Assembly: GCF_000247815.1 (NCBI RefSeq) | Contig: NC_021674.1 | Location: 31,773,453-31,837,452, forward strand | DNA: 64,000 bases | Reading direction: 5' to 3' | DNA from: Ficedula albicollis | Taxonomy: Eukaryota; Chordata; Aves; Passeriformes; Muscicapidae | In this document: positions 51,720 through 64,000 of the stretch, piece after piece | How the letters are laid out: every line of letters starts with the position of its first letter | Position numbering within the stretch: position 1 is the stretch's first letter | Notes under the pieces: generated by a model | What the model was told of the DNA's origin: nothing | Database searches by the model: none | What the model saw: only the letters and a program-made list of their open reading frames with translations | Made by a program: the position numbers and the translations under genes

Positions 51720-54700
51720 CTAGAGATTTAAGGATAAAATAATAAATGCCATTACTTAATATGACATAATTTACATTATTAAAAGAAGAAATTACTTCAC
51801 ATTTCATGGTCTCAGTTTCCAAAATCAGTGAGGGGCGTAATGAAACATTAAGGTTTAAAACCAACAATAAACATTGTTACTTTCCCAATATTTAAGACTT
51901 AAACTAACATATATTCCAGTTATATGAAGAAATATTTACTTAATGCACATCCCAGGTATAAGGAACATTCCCATACATTATAATGTTTACCTAATTTCTT
52001 CCCACTTTAGAATCAAATAATCTGTTTTTTTCCCAGCAGTGTATGTTCCTAAAAATAGTTCATTTGTAAATTTCAGCTGCATACTGCAATAGTCACCTTT
52101 AAAATATGAATGCAATTAAAACCCCTGCCTAAAAGCAGACTATGCTCTGCTCCCCCTGCCCTGTGCAATGGTTTGAGCAGGTAACTGCAGTGGCTGTGGC
52201 AGGCAACAGACCCAAACAAGAGGAACATGGGTGGAGAATCAAGGAAGTAAGCAAAAGCCTAAATAAAGTGTGTTGAAACTGCTCTTAATCCTGCTAACCT
52301 ATGACATTCGACCTACCACTCTGAACAGCAGAGTTTTATTAATGACTACAGGCCACTGAAATCAAAGGAGCTCCTTGTTGGCTCCATCACATCACTAGGA
52401 ATGTCTGAATTGGCCCCATCTGTATGTTGGCAGGACTAAATCCAGAATATATTTAATATTAGATACATTTGGGGGATTTCTCACACCATTACTGTTCTTT
52501 CAGTGCTCCAGTGTTTGCAAAATTAGGTGATTAATCTGAATTAATCATTGCTGAAGGCATTTTACAGTAACCCACTCATCTTCACATTTCAGTCATGACT
52601 AACCAGGGAAGAGAAGTGACAGTAAACAGCAGCCTGGGGAACAGTGATGGTACCAGCCATCTCCTATTTAACATTCATGGGGCCTCCAGTACCTGAATTC
52701 CAGTAATGGTTGAATATGAGTCACAACTTTAAAAGAATTCCAGGATACATAGAAAACTAATATGTATTTCTTTTCATTGAATTTTCTATTTTTGATCTCC
52801 TAAGAAACATCTGACTTGCAATTTTAGGCAACAGTTACCAGTGAAAAGTATTTATTTATTATTATGAAAACAGCAACTTTCCTTGAAAAAAATATTCTGA
52901 AAGTTCAGACATGAAGAAAAGAAGAAAAATCAGGTAAGGTGCCACTTACCATGATGCACCAAACACACAAAACAACATTTTGAGCACGTTACAGATTTTG
53001 GTTCATTGGTCAATTGCATTTGGTGCAACCCAGCTACCTTTCCAGTTTTTTGTACGTTTCACTCACCCACACCCATCTGTGCTTAGAAATAAAGATTTTT
53101 CCAATTTACTTGGAACGTATTGCTGCTACTTTTGATTCATGCATTAAGGAGCAGGACTGTGCTAATTATTGAGAAAATGAGTGTGAAATGGAAAAGAAAT
53201 CAGAAAACACTATAGCAGCTGTTAAATGGTTTAAATTGTTTCCTGGTGAATAAACAAAACAAAAGCAATTGCTGTTAGCTAAGGATAACCATTCTGTAAG
53301 GCACTAAGCTTGTAGCTAGTGATCCGAAAACTGTGTTTAAAATCAGGTTTAACATAGCAGTTTGCTTTGATGATGTTTTCTTTCCACACATCCAATTATC
53401 AGCATTAAATAGCAGTATGAATTTAACACCCACAACACACCTACACCAAACAGGTTATAAATGAAATGTTAGGATTTTTGCATAGTAAAGATAAAACAAT
53501 AGGAAGCAACAGTGACCTTCGTTCTCATAACTGAGAGCCAAAAACCAATACAATTTTAAAACATTTTTAAAATATCCAATGATGAACCAAAATTCTGACT
53601 GCCAAAGCTGTAACAGGAGATTCTTTAGCCAGTAATACTAATGTTAAAAAGAGTAGATCTCTTCAGTAACTTGACACAAAATTCAAGAGTTGTAAAACAC
53701 CAGGTTGTTCAGACATGGGCATAAGCAGTGGGATGGGACTATTGCTCTAAAATACAATCTATGCTTTAATTACCAAAATAGTGAATATAGCAGTGCAGAA
53801 GATACTGCTGTCACATATACCAGTAAAATCAAAACCTGGAACCCAATTTCTATTCCTTTGGGAAACAGCCAACTGGTAAGTGAACAGGTAAGGAAGCACT
53901 ATCTCCAAGTTAATTTAACAAAAGTAATTTGTTGCAAACAGCAGCTGTTGTGCAGACTACTAATAAGCCCTTACCTTGATGAAAGGAAACGTGTATCAGT
54001 ATTGATAATTGCCTCTTTTCCAGAAGCCCTTGAGATGCTTTGTTACAATAGGCTTATCAAGCCTTCAACACAATCCACCGTCCCTAGCGTGGCTCAGGTC
54101 CCATGAGGAAATTAAATGGGACTGATCAATATGTGAAGCCCTAACAGAACTCCCTGTCATGCTGCAGTCTCAATTACACGAAGCTGTGAGGCTACTGAGT
54201 TCAACAAGAAAGGCACATTTCTAGGCTTGACTGCTAATAAACATGCCAAATAAATCTTACTATTTTGTTTCACTGGAGATTAAACTTCAGAATGAGAACT
54301 TAGACAAAACCACTGCTGTCACTTAAAACTCAAGTGGACTTGTCTGTCTCTTAATATTGTGCATTCTAAGAGCTGGGACTGATTACACATTTTCTGCAGA
54401 AAAAACCCCACAAAAAAAAAGAGACACTAGGGATCAAAGCATGTTGTAAGTAACAGACATTTATATGAGTACTTTTTCTTCTAGGTGGGGTATTTTTTCA
54501 CACTGTAAAAGGGACTGATGCAGTCTGGGATGCTTGGAGGGGACCCTGCCATTGAGAGCCTGGACCCTCTACATGCAATGTGAACACAGCCCTTGGAAAG
54601 TGCCAGGCTGCTACTTAACCTCTAGCTTTATCTCATAACACAGGAAGAAAACAGAAGGTATCAGTAGTATTGCAAGAAAGACTGACTTTTCATGCATTAA

Positions 54701-54861
54701 AAAAAAAAAGTCCAATTCCCAAAGTAATCCCAAAGAAGAGGGATGGCCCAATAGAATGTCATTTACCATTTCTAGCCTTGCAACATCCTGTTTGGTCCAG
54801 CTGCCTGCTCTCAGATGCTTCACTAACAATGTCCGAAAGCTACAGGGCAAGCATGACTTCA

Positions 54862-55200
54862 ACTATAGGAACTTGAAGAGAATTGGGATTATTCAGCCTG
54901 GAGACAACACTTCATGGTGACCTAATTGTGGCCATCCAGTGCCTGAAGGGAGTCTACAAGAAGGATGGAGGTAAACTTTTTCCAAGGGCGTGCTGGAATG
55001 AGGGAAGGACGAAGGGGAATGAAGTCAAACTGAAAGAGAGTAAATTTAAATTAGGTATTAGGAGGAAACTCTTTACTGTGAGGATGGTGTGGCACTGGAA
55101 CAGGTTGCCCAGAGAAGTTGTGGATGTGCTGTCCCTGGAAATGCTCAAGGCAAGGTTGGATGGCAACCTGGTCTACTTAAAGCTGTCCCTGCCCATGGCC
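54862..55200 (+). mobile_element. CR1 LINE fragment
   Basis: This is a plus-strand CR1 3' region, recognisable from 'attgggattattcagcctgg', 'tggcactggaacaggttgcc' and 'ggttggatggcaacctggtc'. Conceptual translation gives the familiar HWNRLPREVVDV string found in many avian CR1 tails. An open frame of 121 codons (54883-55248) is a by-product of this repeat rather than a gene. The terminal octamer repeats are missing or eroded. Confidence 0.9.
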
Positions 55201-56220
55201 TCCACATCCAAGTTTATGCAACAGTCTGGAGAAGGTGCACCTTCTTGAGGCTTTGGAAAAAACACCTGTGAGCAGCTTAGAATATTGTCCTTGTACTGAG
55301 GCAACGTCATTATGCCAAACCACCTCACTGGTGGATGCAGTAAATAACTTTTGTAAGGAAGACCCAGAAAGAGCAACCGTTCAGGCTGCTATTATCACAG
55401 CTGCCTTGAAAGCAAACATGCAAATTCGGCTTGCCACAGTTTTCAGCAGTACCAGTTACGAGCTAAACTCACTCTGGAGTTAGCAAACATAACGCCCAAG
55501 AAACAGAAGCCGCACTTGCTTGCACTGTGCCTAAAATTGGTCTTCTGTCTTCACAACTTTCTTACTTTCACTATAGTGTTTTTAAAACCAGAGAGAGAAA
55601 AATAACGGGAAGAACTTTGAGAGTAAAAGGAGAGCCAGAGTTATCTGGGAAGTCTGTATAGATACAAATGTCTCTTTCTCTACATTTTGCAATATATGCT
55701 TTCATTTCATTTATTTGATTTTGATAATAACCTCTAGCACAAAGTGCACTCATGAATAAACATAATTTCTATTCTACTGAGACAAAAATTCAGAGTTTTC
55801 AATACAAGTGGTCACATGTGGTAGAGTAGCTGGCTCATTTGGGGCAGGCACAAGTGACCCAGGCAGAGGATCAGCTCCCCATTAATTTTCAAGCTTTCTT
55901 CCCAACTGATTGCAGAAAGTACGGACTTTTTCCAGAAGCCCCGTTAGTATGATCTGCCACCACTCAGAAGGGGACAAGTACAAAAGCAGAAGAATGAACA
56001 ACTTGAAAACAAACTTATTTTTACTAAGTCTCTGAATGATTAAAAGACAAACTAGACTATTAACTATTTCTGTGCTCTTTATGGAGTATTTGATTTGATA
56101 TGCAATTTAAAAGTCTTTCTGGCTCAGAAAGATTGATGATTCAGACTTAAAACAGTCAAGGACTTTTAAGGAAATCTCTGATGGTAATACCTTAACTTAG
56201 AATCAGCTGTTTTGTTTATA

Positions 56221-56357
56221 TTTCCCTCTGCTTCTCTCTCTCCACACACATCCCCCTGTCCTTTTTAAAAACTACCAGGACTGAATCCATTTCCCTCCGC
56301 TTCTCTCTCTCCACACACATCCCTCTGTCCTTTTTAAAAACTACCAGGACTGAATCC
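56221..56357. repeat. Tandem duplication, 69-bp unit x2
   Basis: Pyrimidine-rich copies at 56221-56289 and 56290-56357, differing at about two positions. Confidence 0.94.
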
Positions 56358-56817
56358 TGTCACTCCAGGATTATGTGCTATTCATCAGTCTAAAGCCACT
56401 GTAATTTAAAAGAGAAGCAGCCCAGAATCAAAACCTTGCTGTCTTTTCTTTTGCAGCTCTATATTCAACTGTCACACATGCAAAAAATGAAATCATAATT
56501 ACTCAAAGAAATTGCATTCTAGCACAAGTCAAAGTAATCCCCAGAAAGCTTTCACAATAATATTTACATTCATGGCATCTTGGCTTGTCTTAGACTACCT
56601 GCATGAGAAACACTCCCAATGTACAATCAGCCATGAGCTGTGTGCACATGTAGCTTCTCAAAACAGCCTTTAGGAAAACTGGGCTGTTTCTGAGGTAGAT
56701 ATTTTTCACAGAAATTTACTGTAATGCTTACCACCTTGTTTTAAAGCATCTGAGGTCACTGACACAAAGATAATTTTTAAGGAAATCAATGCCCAGGAGA
56801 GGAATCTGTGACCAAAG

Positions 56818-57126
56818 CTCCACGAGCCCCTCTGGTCTCTCTCTGACAGACACAGGTGCCTGCAGCACGCACGGGGATTGCAATGGACGGGCTCACATGC
56901 CTGGGGCTGTGGCGTGGGTGTTCAGGGACACCAAGCAGTCACTGCCCCCTGCGTGCTGCCGCTGTTCATCACCGGCACGCTGCCCAGCCAGCTCACGTGC
57001 CCCTGGCTGGCTGGGGCTCGGAAGAAAGGCTGCTACAAGAGAGCTTTCCTAGGCAGACAGGCTGCAGTCAAGGGTCTCCCTGTGGAGTTGAGGACGTGAG
57101 AAGAGAGGTCTCCATCGGTGCCGTCT
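56818..57126. other. GC-rich patch with moderate CpG
   Basis: About 15 CpG in roughly 310 bp, with open frames in three plus-strand frames at once, which is what GC-rich DNA without stops gives by chance. It lies in a PLD5 intron. No protein or promoter motif recognised. Confidence 0.4.
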
Positions 57127-58585
57127 GACTTCCCAGCCCCCATTCCAGGCCCCGTGCCAGCTTCTTGGCTCCCTTCCCTCCCAGCAGACTGCAACCTGCT
57201 GCTGGGCTCTGCCCTGGATGATCAGGGGAGAAAATAGCCTCTACACTCACCACTGGGTTTTTGCTTTGTTTTTCACTCAGTCAGAGGGTTGATGTAATTT
57301 CTGTGAGGCGGTACAGCCCCAGAATTCGCTCTATCCACACAGCTGTGGAAGCCAAGAGCTGAGAATGTGGACAGGAAAGAACAGGAAGAAAAAGGAATAG
57401 TGACAAATGAGCATTACAAAACCCAGCTCTCTTAACTGAAACCCAAGTATTACAGAATTACAACTGGCATGTTAAAAAGGGGGAAAGACCCCCAACCCAA
57501 ATAAACCAATACCAATTACTCCCCAAAATAGTAGCATGAACATTTCCCATCTTCAGCCTTCTCCATCTCTTCACTGCCTCCTCAGCTGTGCTGAAGTAGC
57601 TTTTTCAGGGAATAAATTGGATCAGAAAATGGATCCAATAAACAAAAATAAGAAGTTGTTTCAAGTGTAGAACAATTCACTAGTCCAGCTCAACACATGG
57701 CAGCAAACAATTTTTTCCAGCACAGCTGAAGGTGCAGTGAAAGTGTGGGAATGAGTGGCTGTGGCTGGGGGCAACAAGATGCAGGAAATGCTCATGCCAG
57801 AGCTGCCATTTAAAGGCACACCCACATAGTCTGAGCCTCTGCTCCTCTAAAAATCAGGCCTCAGGTGGCAAGCTCCAGAATTTGTTTGCCTTTTATTTTG
57901 CATAATCATTTGTCTTGTGCAAAGCAGACAGGAAGGCAATGCTAGCTTTTGCTTGGGCAGGCATTCCCACGTGTTTACACAAGGGTCCACAGTGACACAG
58001 AAGATCAAGAAAAGACCCATCAGGGACCCTCATGTGTGCAGAGTTTGCTCAGTGGATACAGGATGGCAGATTTTTGAGAACAAAGGAAAGGTCACAATTA
58101 ATTTCTTGCAATTGCTGATTTAACTTCAATGACATCTTGGGAGCTAGTTAGTTCCCAAAGTAATATTTATCTAAATATGCCCTTACACTGGCTTTGAAGA
58201 AGTCAAATGTTGGCCTTTGTTGCTAGCCCAAGTAATTGAAACACTGATTTCTCAGCTAAGTACCCAGCTGTAGCTAGAGTTCAGTGTGGGAGTGTTACAG
58301 CTCTCCCCCACATGAATGCATTTTGTGCTGCCTGCTGGCTCCTTTGATTTACTCAGCAGAAAAGTCCCAGAAATATAACTAAACTGCTTCCCATCCCATG
58401 TCAGGGGAGAGATAAAAGATAAGCCAGACAGTATTAGTTTGTAATACTTACCCACCCAGCTACACCTAATTTCTGATTCAGCAGCAAATAGGCAGTGGTC
58501 CATCACAAATATGACAGCACAGAGATAGAGATTCCCCTCCTTACCCACAGAATAAACACAGCTGGAGAACACTTGTCCTTCCCCA

Positions 58586-58796
58586 TAAAGAGAATGATAT
58601 AATGGCTTGGGCAGGAAGAGAGCTCAAAGGTCATTCAGTTCCAACCCCTCTACCATGGGCAGGGACACCTTCCACCAGCTGGAAGACCAGGCTGCTCAAA
58701 GCTCCATCCAAACTGGCATTGAACAGTTCCAGTGATGGAGCACCAACAACTTCTCTGGACAGCCTGTTCCAATGCCTCACCACCTCACAGCTGATA
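58586..58796 (-). mobile_element. CR1 LINE fragment
   Basis: A short minus-strand CR1 3' fragment. The plus strand shows 'cattcagttccaacccctct', 'ccatgggcagggacacct' and 'cagcctgttccaatgcctca'. It is 5'-truncated and carries no coding capacity. Confidence 0.9.
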
Positions 58797-61332
58797 AATC
58801 ATGTGTGGACACGTTTAATTAACCTATACACAGAATTTTACACGGCAAAGAAGGAATCAGCTCGTGTAACTACAGATCTCTGGTCCTTCCAATGATGGAA
58901 ATCCAGGGCAACAGCATGTCCTTGAGAGGCATATGCTGCCACCCAACAGAAAAAACAAGCAGATAACAATATAGCTCACTACACAGAACAAGACAGGAAA
59001 GGAATGCTCAATTACACTTTTCAACCTAGATGTGGCCTCTGAAGCCAGGGATTTCTGTAGTGTATTTGCTGAAGAATCTCTTAATGTTTATGCCAAAGTT
59101 TAGGGGTCTGATTTTAGTCTGTCTCTAAAAAAATTGAAATTAGTCTGGGCACATAATTTAGTGTAATTTAAAAAGCTCCAAACAACTTTGCCTTTCCTTC
59201 TAGTAATTTTACCAAAAGTAGTAAACATTTCGGCCTCTTTTAAAAAGTGTTGCTGCCTGATGTAACAAACCTGAGAAAAATACCAATTTTTAACTGCCTT
59301 GACTCTGATATCAGTATTTTTAAATCAATTTTTACTTCTTTTTGAGCTATTTGAAGAATTTCATATCAAGTCATAAAAAATTTTGAATAAAATTTTGAAT
59401 AATGAGAGCATTGATGATCAGTTAAATTCTTTCCCCTTAGCAGAATTCAGCATTCCTTTAAATAGCATTTTCTTAGTACAAATCTGTTCTGAGAGTCTGA
59501 TGATTCAGTAGAGTCTGTAAGAGAACTTATATACAACAAAGTTTGCTAGAATATTAAAAAAAAAAATTCCACATCTTTTTTTGCCCTTCATTATTGGAGA
59601 GTAGACTGCTCATTTACTAGACAAAGCTATAAAAGTGATTGCTCTGGAGACTGGGAAAAGTAATTTTCTTACTTAGTTGATTCAGGCGACAAAGCATATT
59701 ACCCCTTAAAGGAAGGCTATAATACAATCAGTAAAAGCATTATTAAAGCTGGATTGTGGCTTTCTTTCTTTGCCTAAGTATAATTGCATATGTTTTTACT
59801 ATAAAAGAAAGCTATTTTAAATATAATAGAGAGATTAGTAAACTTGCACACTGCTTAACCCACTTCCTTTTGAAGACTTTTTCTTTACTTAGATTAGCAT
59901 TATGAACCACTATATTTATTTATATACTTCTCGGATGAAACATCCAAGAATTCAGTGACATTTTTTTATCCTAATGCATGAGGAATTAAGATCACAACCT
60001 TTTATGAATGAACAAGGCTAAATCTCTACCAAAAAAAATGCAGCAACTATTTATCCCTATCTCTCTTTTTAACTTAGCAAGATGATTTCATTCTGATATT
60101 TATATATTCTAAAACCATCAGTATTGGCAACAGTCACTTCTAAATATGCTGACTAGCAGTAACAACACTTGTGCATCATTCTCAAAATGTGCTTCTCAGA
60201 CATCTGGAGCTCTGCTTTGGGTTCTGTCAGTTTTCCTCTCCTGAAGGAGAAATAAATCTCAGTTCTGGAAGGTGAGATACTCCAGGGCAGGTGAAGAGGT
60301 GAGGACAGACTTTGCCTCCTTGTGTGGCTTCTGCTTTTAATTTTTCCAATATCTACGTACAGAATCTATTTTTTTTTTCAGATTCTACAGAATCTATTTT
60401 TTCAGCTTATTCTCTGAGCAGCCCTCTAGTATTATCTGCAGGGTACCAAAAGCCAAAAGCACCAGCTGACCTGGCTGTGGCCATGCAAGAAAAGCAGAGG
60501 CACAGCCAGAGGTAACTTTGGTCTGCCAGCAGCACAGACATTTCCTTTCACTACTTCTCCCTTGTCTCTAAGCCATTTTCCCCACCTCTTTCCTTTGATT
60601 ATACCTTGTTATATTGCTGAGTCAGCCTTTGACTATTCTACACTTTTTTTCAGGTCACTTCTATCTCAATGGTAATTATTTTTCTCTCCATGTTGTCATA
60701 AGTCCACCAATAACATGCTTCACCTTTTGGCAACATTCAGTTCTGATCTTTTCCTAAATTAATTATTCAGTTTTCACTTTCTGACCTTTGGTTTTATCTG
60801 ATTCATTCCTCCCTCTTATTTCATTTTCCCCAATCCTTTCCCCCAACATAATTCATTCTCCCTCTCCTTCACTCTCTTCCACTTCATACTCAGTTCATAA
60901 TTTCACTCTTGCCCTTGCCTACTTGTTCATTGTTTCATTTATCATATCCATCCAGTTATTCATTCAGTCCCTCTTCACTTCAGTTACTTGAGGAACATAC
61001 TTTATTTTATAACTACATAAGCAGTATGGCATATTCTTCAAGCCAAATACATTTGTGGAAAGAAAAAAATACATTTTCTTAAGAGTTCTAAGGCTAACCA
61101 TGGCTTTGGGATACTCAGATTGGTCGTAATTTTACTTTGTTTACATGTGCTAGGAATTCCACAGGTATTAACTCATGATATACAGCCCAAAATAATCAGA
61201 GATTTCTGATGGTTGTTGCAATTTAGGACTTTGGGAATTTCTTCTTGCTTTCTTAGTCCTGACAACAACTGCAGCTGAACTTTTTATTACCACGAACCAA
61301 AGGTTCTTGAAAGAACAAGACACTTCTACAGC

Positions 61333-61487
61333 CTCTTTCATCAAAGTAAGCACGTACAATAGACACTGCAGTCTGCTGTAGGAGACTGAAGAGTCTCACA
61401 CTTGATTTACTCTTTCATCAAAGTAAGCACGTATAATAGACACTGCAGTCTGCTGTAGGAGACTGAAGAGTCTCACACTTGATTTAC
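61333..61487. repeat. Tandem duplication, 77-bp unit x2
   Basis: Copies at 61333-61409 and 61410-61487, with a single substitution (GTAC/GTAT). Confidence 0.95.
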
Positions 61488-62797
61488 TATTGTTCTAACT
61501 AGTCTGTCAGATGCATTTTGAGGACTTCATTATTCTGGCTAGGTTACCCAGATACTTCATTCATTTAAATGGCATTATAAAGAGAAAAATGGACATGCCC
61601 CCATGTCAAAATCAGAAAAATCCAGACAGTGGACTGAGAAAAAACAAAAGGTGCATGGGAAAAAAATGCTTTAATTTGAGGAAATACCTAGGGGATGCAA
61701 ATCAATAGCTTGTCTGTTAGAAGACTTTTAACATGGATTGACTTTCTTCCAAACAGCTTACTTGAAATGTAGAAAGCAAAACAAAAGGAAGCCACAACTC
61801 CACAGATTCTATCTTATTATCTGGGTGAAGGACACACATACAGTCAATAAAAGTAACTGCACACTGAAATCACAGAGGATTTTTGCACCACAGAGGGACT
61901 AGAGCACAAATATTGTTTCATTTCTCCAGTGTAAACATCAGCAACTGCCCGTGAAGGACAGGAATATAGGTATATGACTCTCCTGTGACATTCTGAACTG
62001 GTGCATAATCAGGTTTGCAAGACTTCTTTTTCTAGTCCAAACCACACAGGACAGACAGAATTAGCTTGAGGGTAATAAGAGACAAAGATGGACCAGTTCA
62101 CAGCCATTTGGGATGGCAGCAGGGTACAGGACAGGAGCTGTGGAACTGGACTGCTTGCAGTTTACTACTGGGATGTCTAAGAAAGCAAGACCAGAAGGCA
62201 GCACAGGCACTTCAACTCCCAAAATCAAATCATGGACTTGGTCACAAACCCTTGTCTTAGGGCTGAGAACAGCTGCTCTGTGGTCCTTTGCTTAGGAACT
62301 GTTATTTTTGAAAGCTTCTCATTGGAATGATCACAATGTTCTTTTGAAGTGATTTCGAAGCTTAGTATAGATATTATGCAGTCCTATAACTGTTGGCACT
62401 TTTGTCCATCACTTTAATGCTAACAAGACTACTGAGATTAAAGGCAGGGATCTGTTTTGCTTTGAGTCACTGAAATGACTGTTGATTTCTGTACTACATA
62501 ATTACTAATACTTACACACTGTAGAACGTTAATATTTCGTCCAAAGGATGGAAAAGGGGCTGAAATCACTCTGTTCTCAAGGATAAACATTAGAGACTAT
62601 TGCTCTGTAAGGATGTGCAGAAAGAGATGTAAAAGACGGAGAGTAACACAGAGATATCACTCTGAGAACTTTAGAAGGATCTTAATATAATTTGCTTTCC
62701 AACCATTAGGCTGGGTAAAAATTCCTAACACACCAAAGTGTTGTAGAAGCCAAAGGTTAATTTGGAAACTGCTACAGGAGATCACCAGAAAGAGCAG

Positions 62798-62977
62798 CAT
62801 TAGCATCATAGTGGCAAACCCTTATTACAAAGACCATGCTTGGTAACTAATGTATAAACCAGCAAGATTTGGTCACATGGGTTTACTCATTAGCATCATA
62901 GTGGCAAATCCGTATTACAAAGACCATGCTTGGTAACTAACGTTCAAACCAGCAAGATTTGGTCACATGGGTTTACT
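62798..62977. repeat. Tandem duplication, 90-bp unit x2
   Basis: Copies at 62798-62887 and 62888-62977, with about four or five substitutions. Confidence 0.95.
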
Positions 62978-64000
62978 TTACAGTTTTGCTGTACACAATA
63001 ACCCCAGCTAAGCAGCCTTTCCAAAGTGTTCATCAAATGAAAACTAAATGGTGTTGGTCAAGGAGTGCCAGTTTGGTTTAGGCATTTATTAATGCTTCTT
63101 ATATAACCTTGAGCACACAGTACTTAATCAGGCTTGGAGCAGAAATGTTATATTGATTGAGCTAAGCAGCAAAGGCCTTAAAGAACATAATACAAGAGTC
63201 TTTATCATGTCACTTCAGGTGATGGTCTTCTCAGAGCTGTCCAGGTTTGAGGTTACACTTCAGTCTAGATGACATACAAAACTTGAACAAGGTGAGAGAC
63301 AAAACAGCCCCACTGAGAAGGCTGGATCCTGCTTGCAAAACAGTAGCAATCAAAAATATACCAAATCATACCCGCAACAGCACGCTGACTGACCAAGGTA
63401 CAGCTCTAAGAAAATTAAGTGAATATTAAGTATGTGAAAATCATATGAATGGATAAACCATAGTTGACCAAAATTAAAGTGTTTTCCTTGGGGCCTTTTA
63501 GGACCATTAGCCTTCATGTCTTTTCAGGATGAGATAATGTTAGTGCTTTTGCATACAAGAGAAAGCATGGGATGCCAAAATTTCTGCAAAGGGAGCGCAG
63601 CTACCTAACAAATAATTTCTTAGCTCAGATGGCCCTGGCAGCTCTTACCGGCTCTTTAAGTAGCTGTAGGTAGGAACTTGCATGCTCTCCATATGTTTTA
63701 AAAATGTCACAACTAATTTCTGCTAATGCCATCCATTATTGGTTCCTCTGTACTAAACAGTGTCAGCAACTCAAGGCAGCTAGTTCCATACGGGAAGAAT
63801 CCATTCCAACATGTAAACCACCAAGAAAGATTTGAAGAGGATCCCTGAGGCACAAGCTGTTATGTGGGACCTGACTAGGTCCTACCTGACAAGAGCACTT
63901 TGGCTGTTCACAAGATGGCTGGATTACAAACACTCACAGTTGTGCTGGAACTTATTAAATACAAAAGTGTCCACTGCTGCCAAATCCATGAATACACACA

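Larger units (their letters stand above)
51720..64000 (-). other. PLD5: PLD5 intron continuing past the window
   Basis: Upstream of the first exon found. I searched by eye for the preceding PLD5 exons (the segment before GAEV and the membrane anchor) and did not find them, so they probably lie beyond the window. Contains two CR1 fragments and three tandem duplications. A 133-codon open frame (53705-54106, plus) has no recognised domain. Confidence 0.7.

Noticed and set aside
53705..54106. 133-codon plus-strand open frame
   Set aside because: No family similarity recognised. AT-rich intron DNA with no splice or promoter context.
54883..55248. 121-codon open frame with a conserved-looking HWNRLPREVVDV stretch
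   Set aside because: This is the well-known translation of avian CR1 tails that is often misannotated as a protein. The DNA matches a CR1 3' fragment.
58252..58572. Minus-strand 106-codon frame with hydrophobic start and a good donor-like GGTAAGT, considered as an upstream PLD5 exon
   Set aside because: Its translation does not resemble the PLD5 membrane anchor or any PLD segment, and no matching acceptor or phase could be shown.

Overview
This window is vertebrate nuclear DNA, almost certainly from a bird. Coding exons are small and scattered between multi-kilobase introns with canonical GT/AG splice sites. The interspersed repeats are mostly truncated CR1 LINE tails of the avian type, and overall repeat load is low. 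The species cannot be told from the sequence.

The only protein-coding gene I can support is PLD5 (inactive phospholipase D5), on the minus strand. Its last six coding exons lie, in transcript order, at 51719-51592, 34605-34408, 31192-31053, 29303-29138, 25825-25711 and 23738-23503. They join in phase into about 327 C-terminal residues ending at a TAG stop. Both PLD catalytic motifs are visibly degenerate, as expected for this pseudoenzyme. The upstream exons (cytoplasmic tail, membrane anchor, first lumenal part) were not found and probably lie beyond position 64000. A CpG-dense patch at 36281-36620, inside the large intron and 1.7 kb upstream of an exon whose first codon is an in-frame ATG, could be an internal promoter.

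Positions 1 to about 22470 are intergenic DNA downstream of PLD5. I see no gene there, only one possible LTR remnant (about 6740-7500), short tandem duplications and two poly-G blocks. Positions 22471-23502 are the likely 3' UTR. Positions 23739-51591 alternate exons and introns with CR1 fragments, a palindromic MITE-like element and microsatellites. Positions 51720-64000 are intron, with two CR1 fragments and more tandem duplications.

The oddest features are structural. There are three very long G homopolymers (512, 75 and 351 bases), each bordered by A or T runs and probably assembly or consensus artefacts at purine-rich microsatellites. There is also an unusually dense set of two- or three-copy tandem duplications with units of 57-90 bp, plus one of 419 bp, most with one to four differences between copies. 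No prokaryote-like system, CRISPR array, tRNA or rRNA gene was seen.
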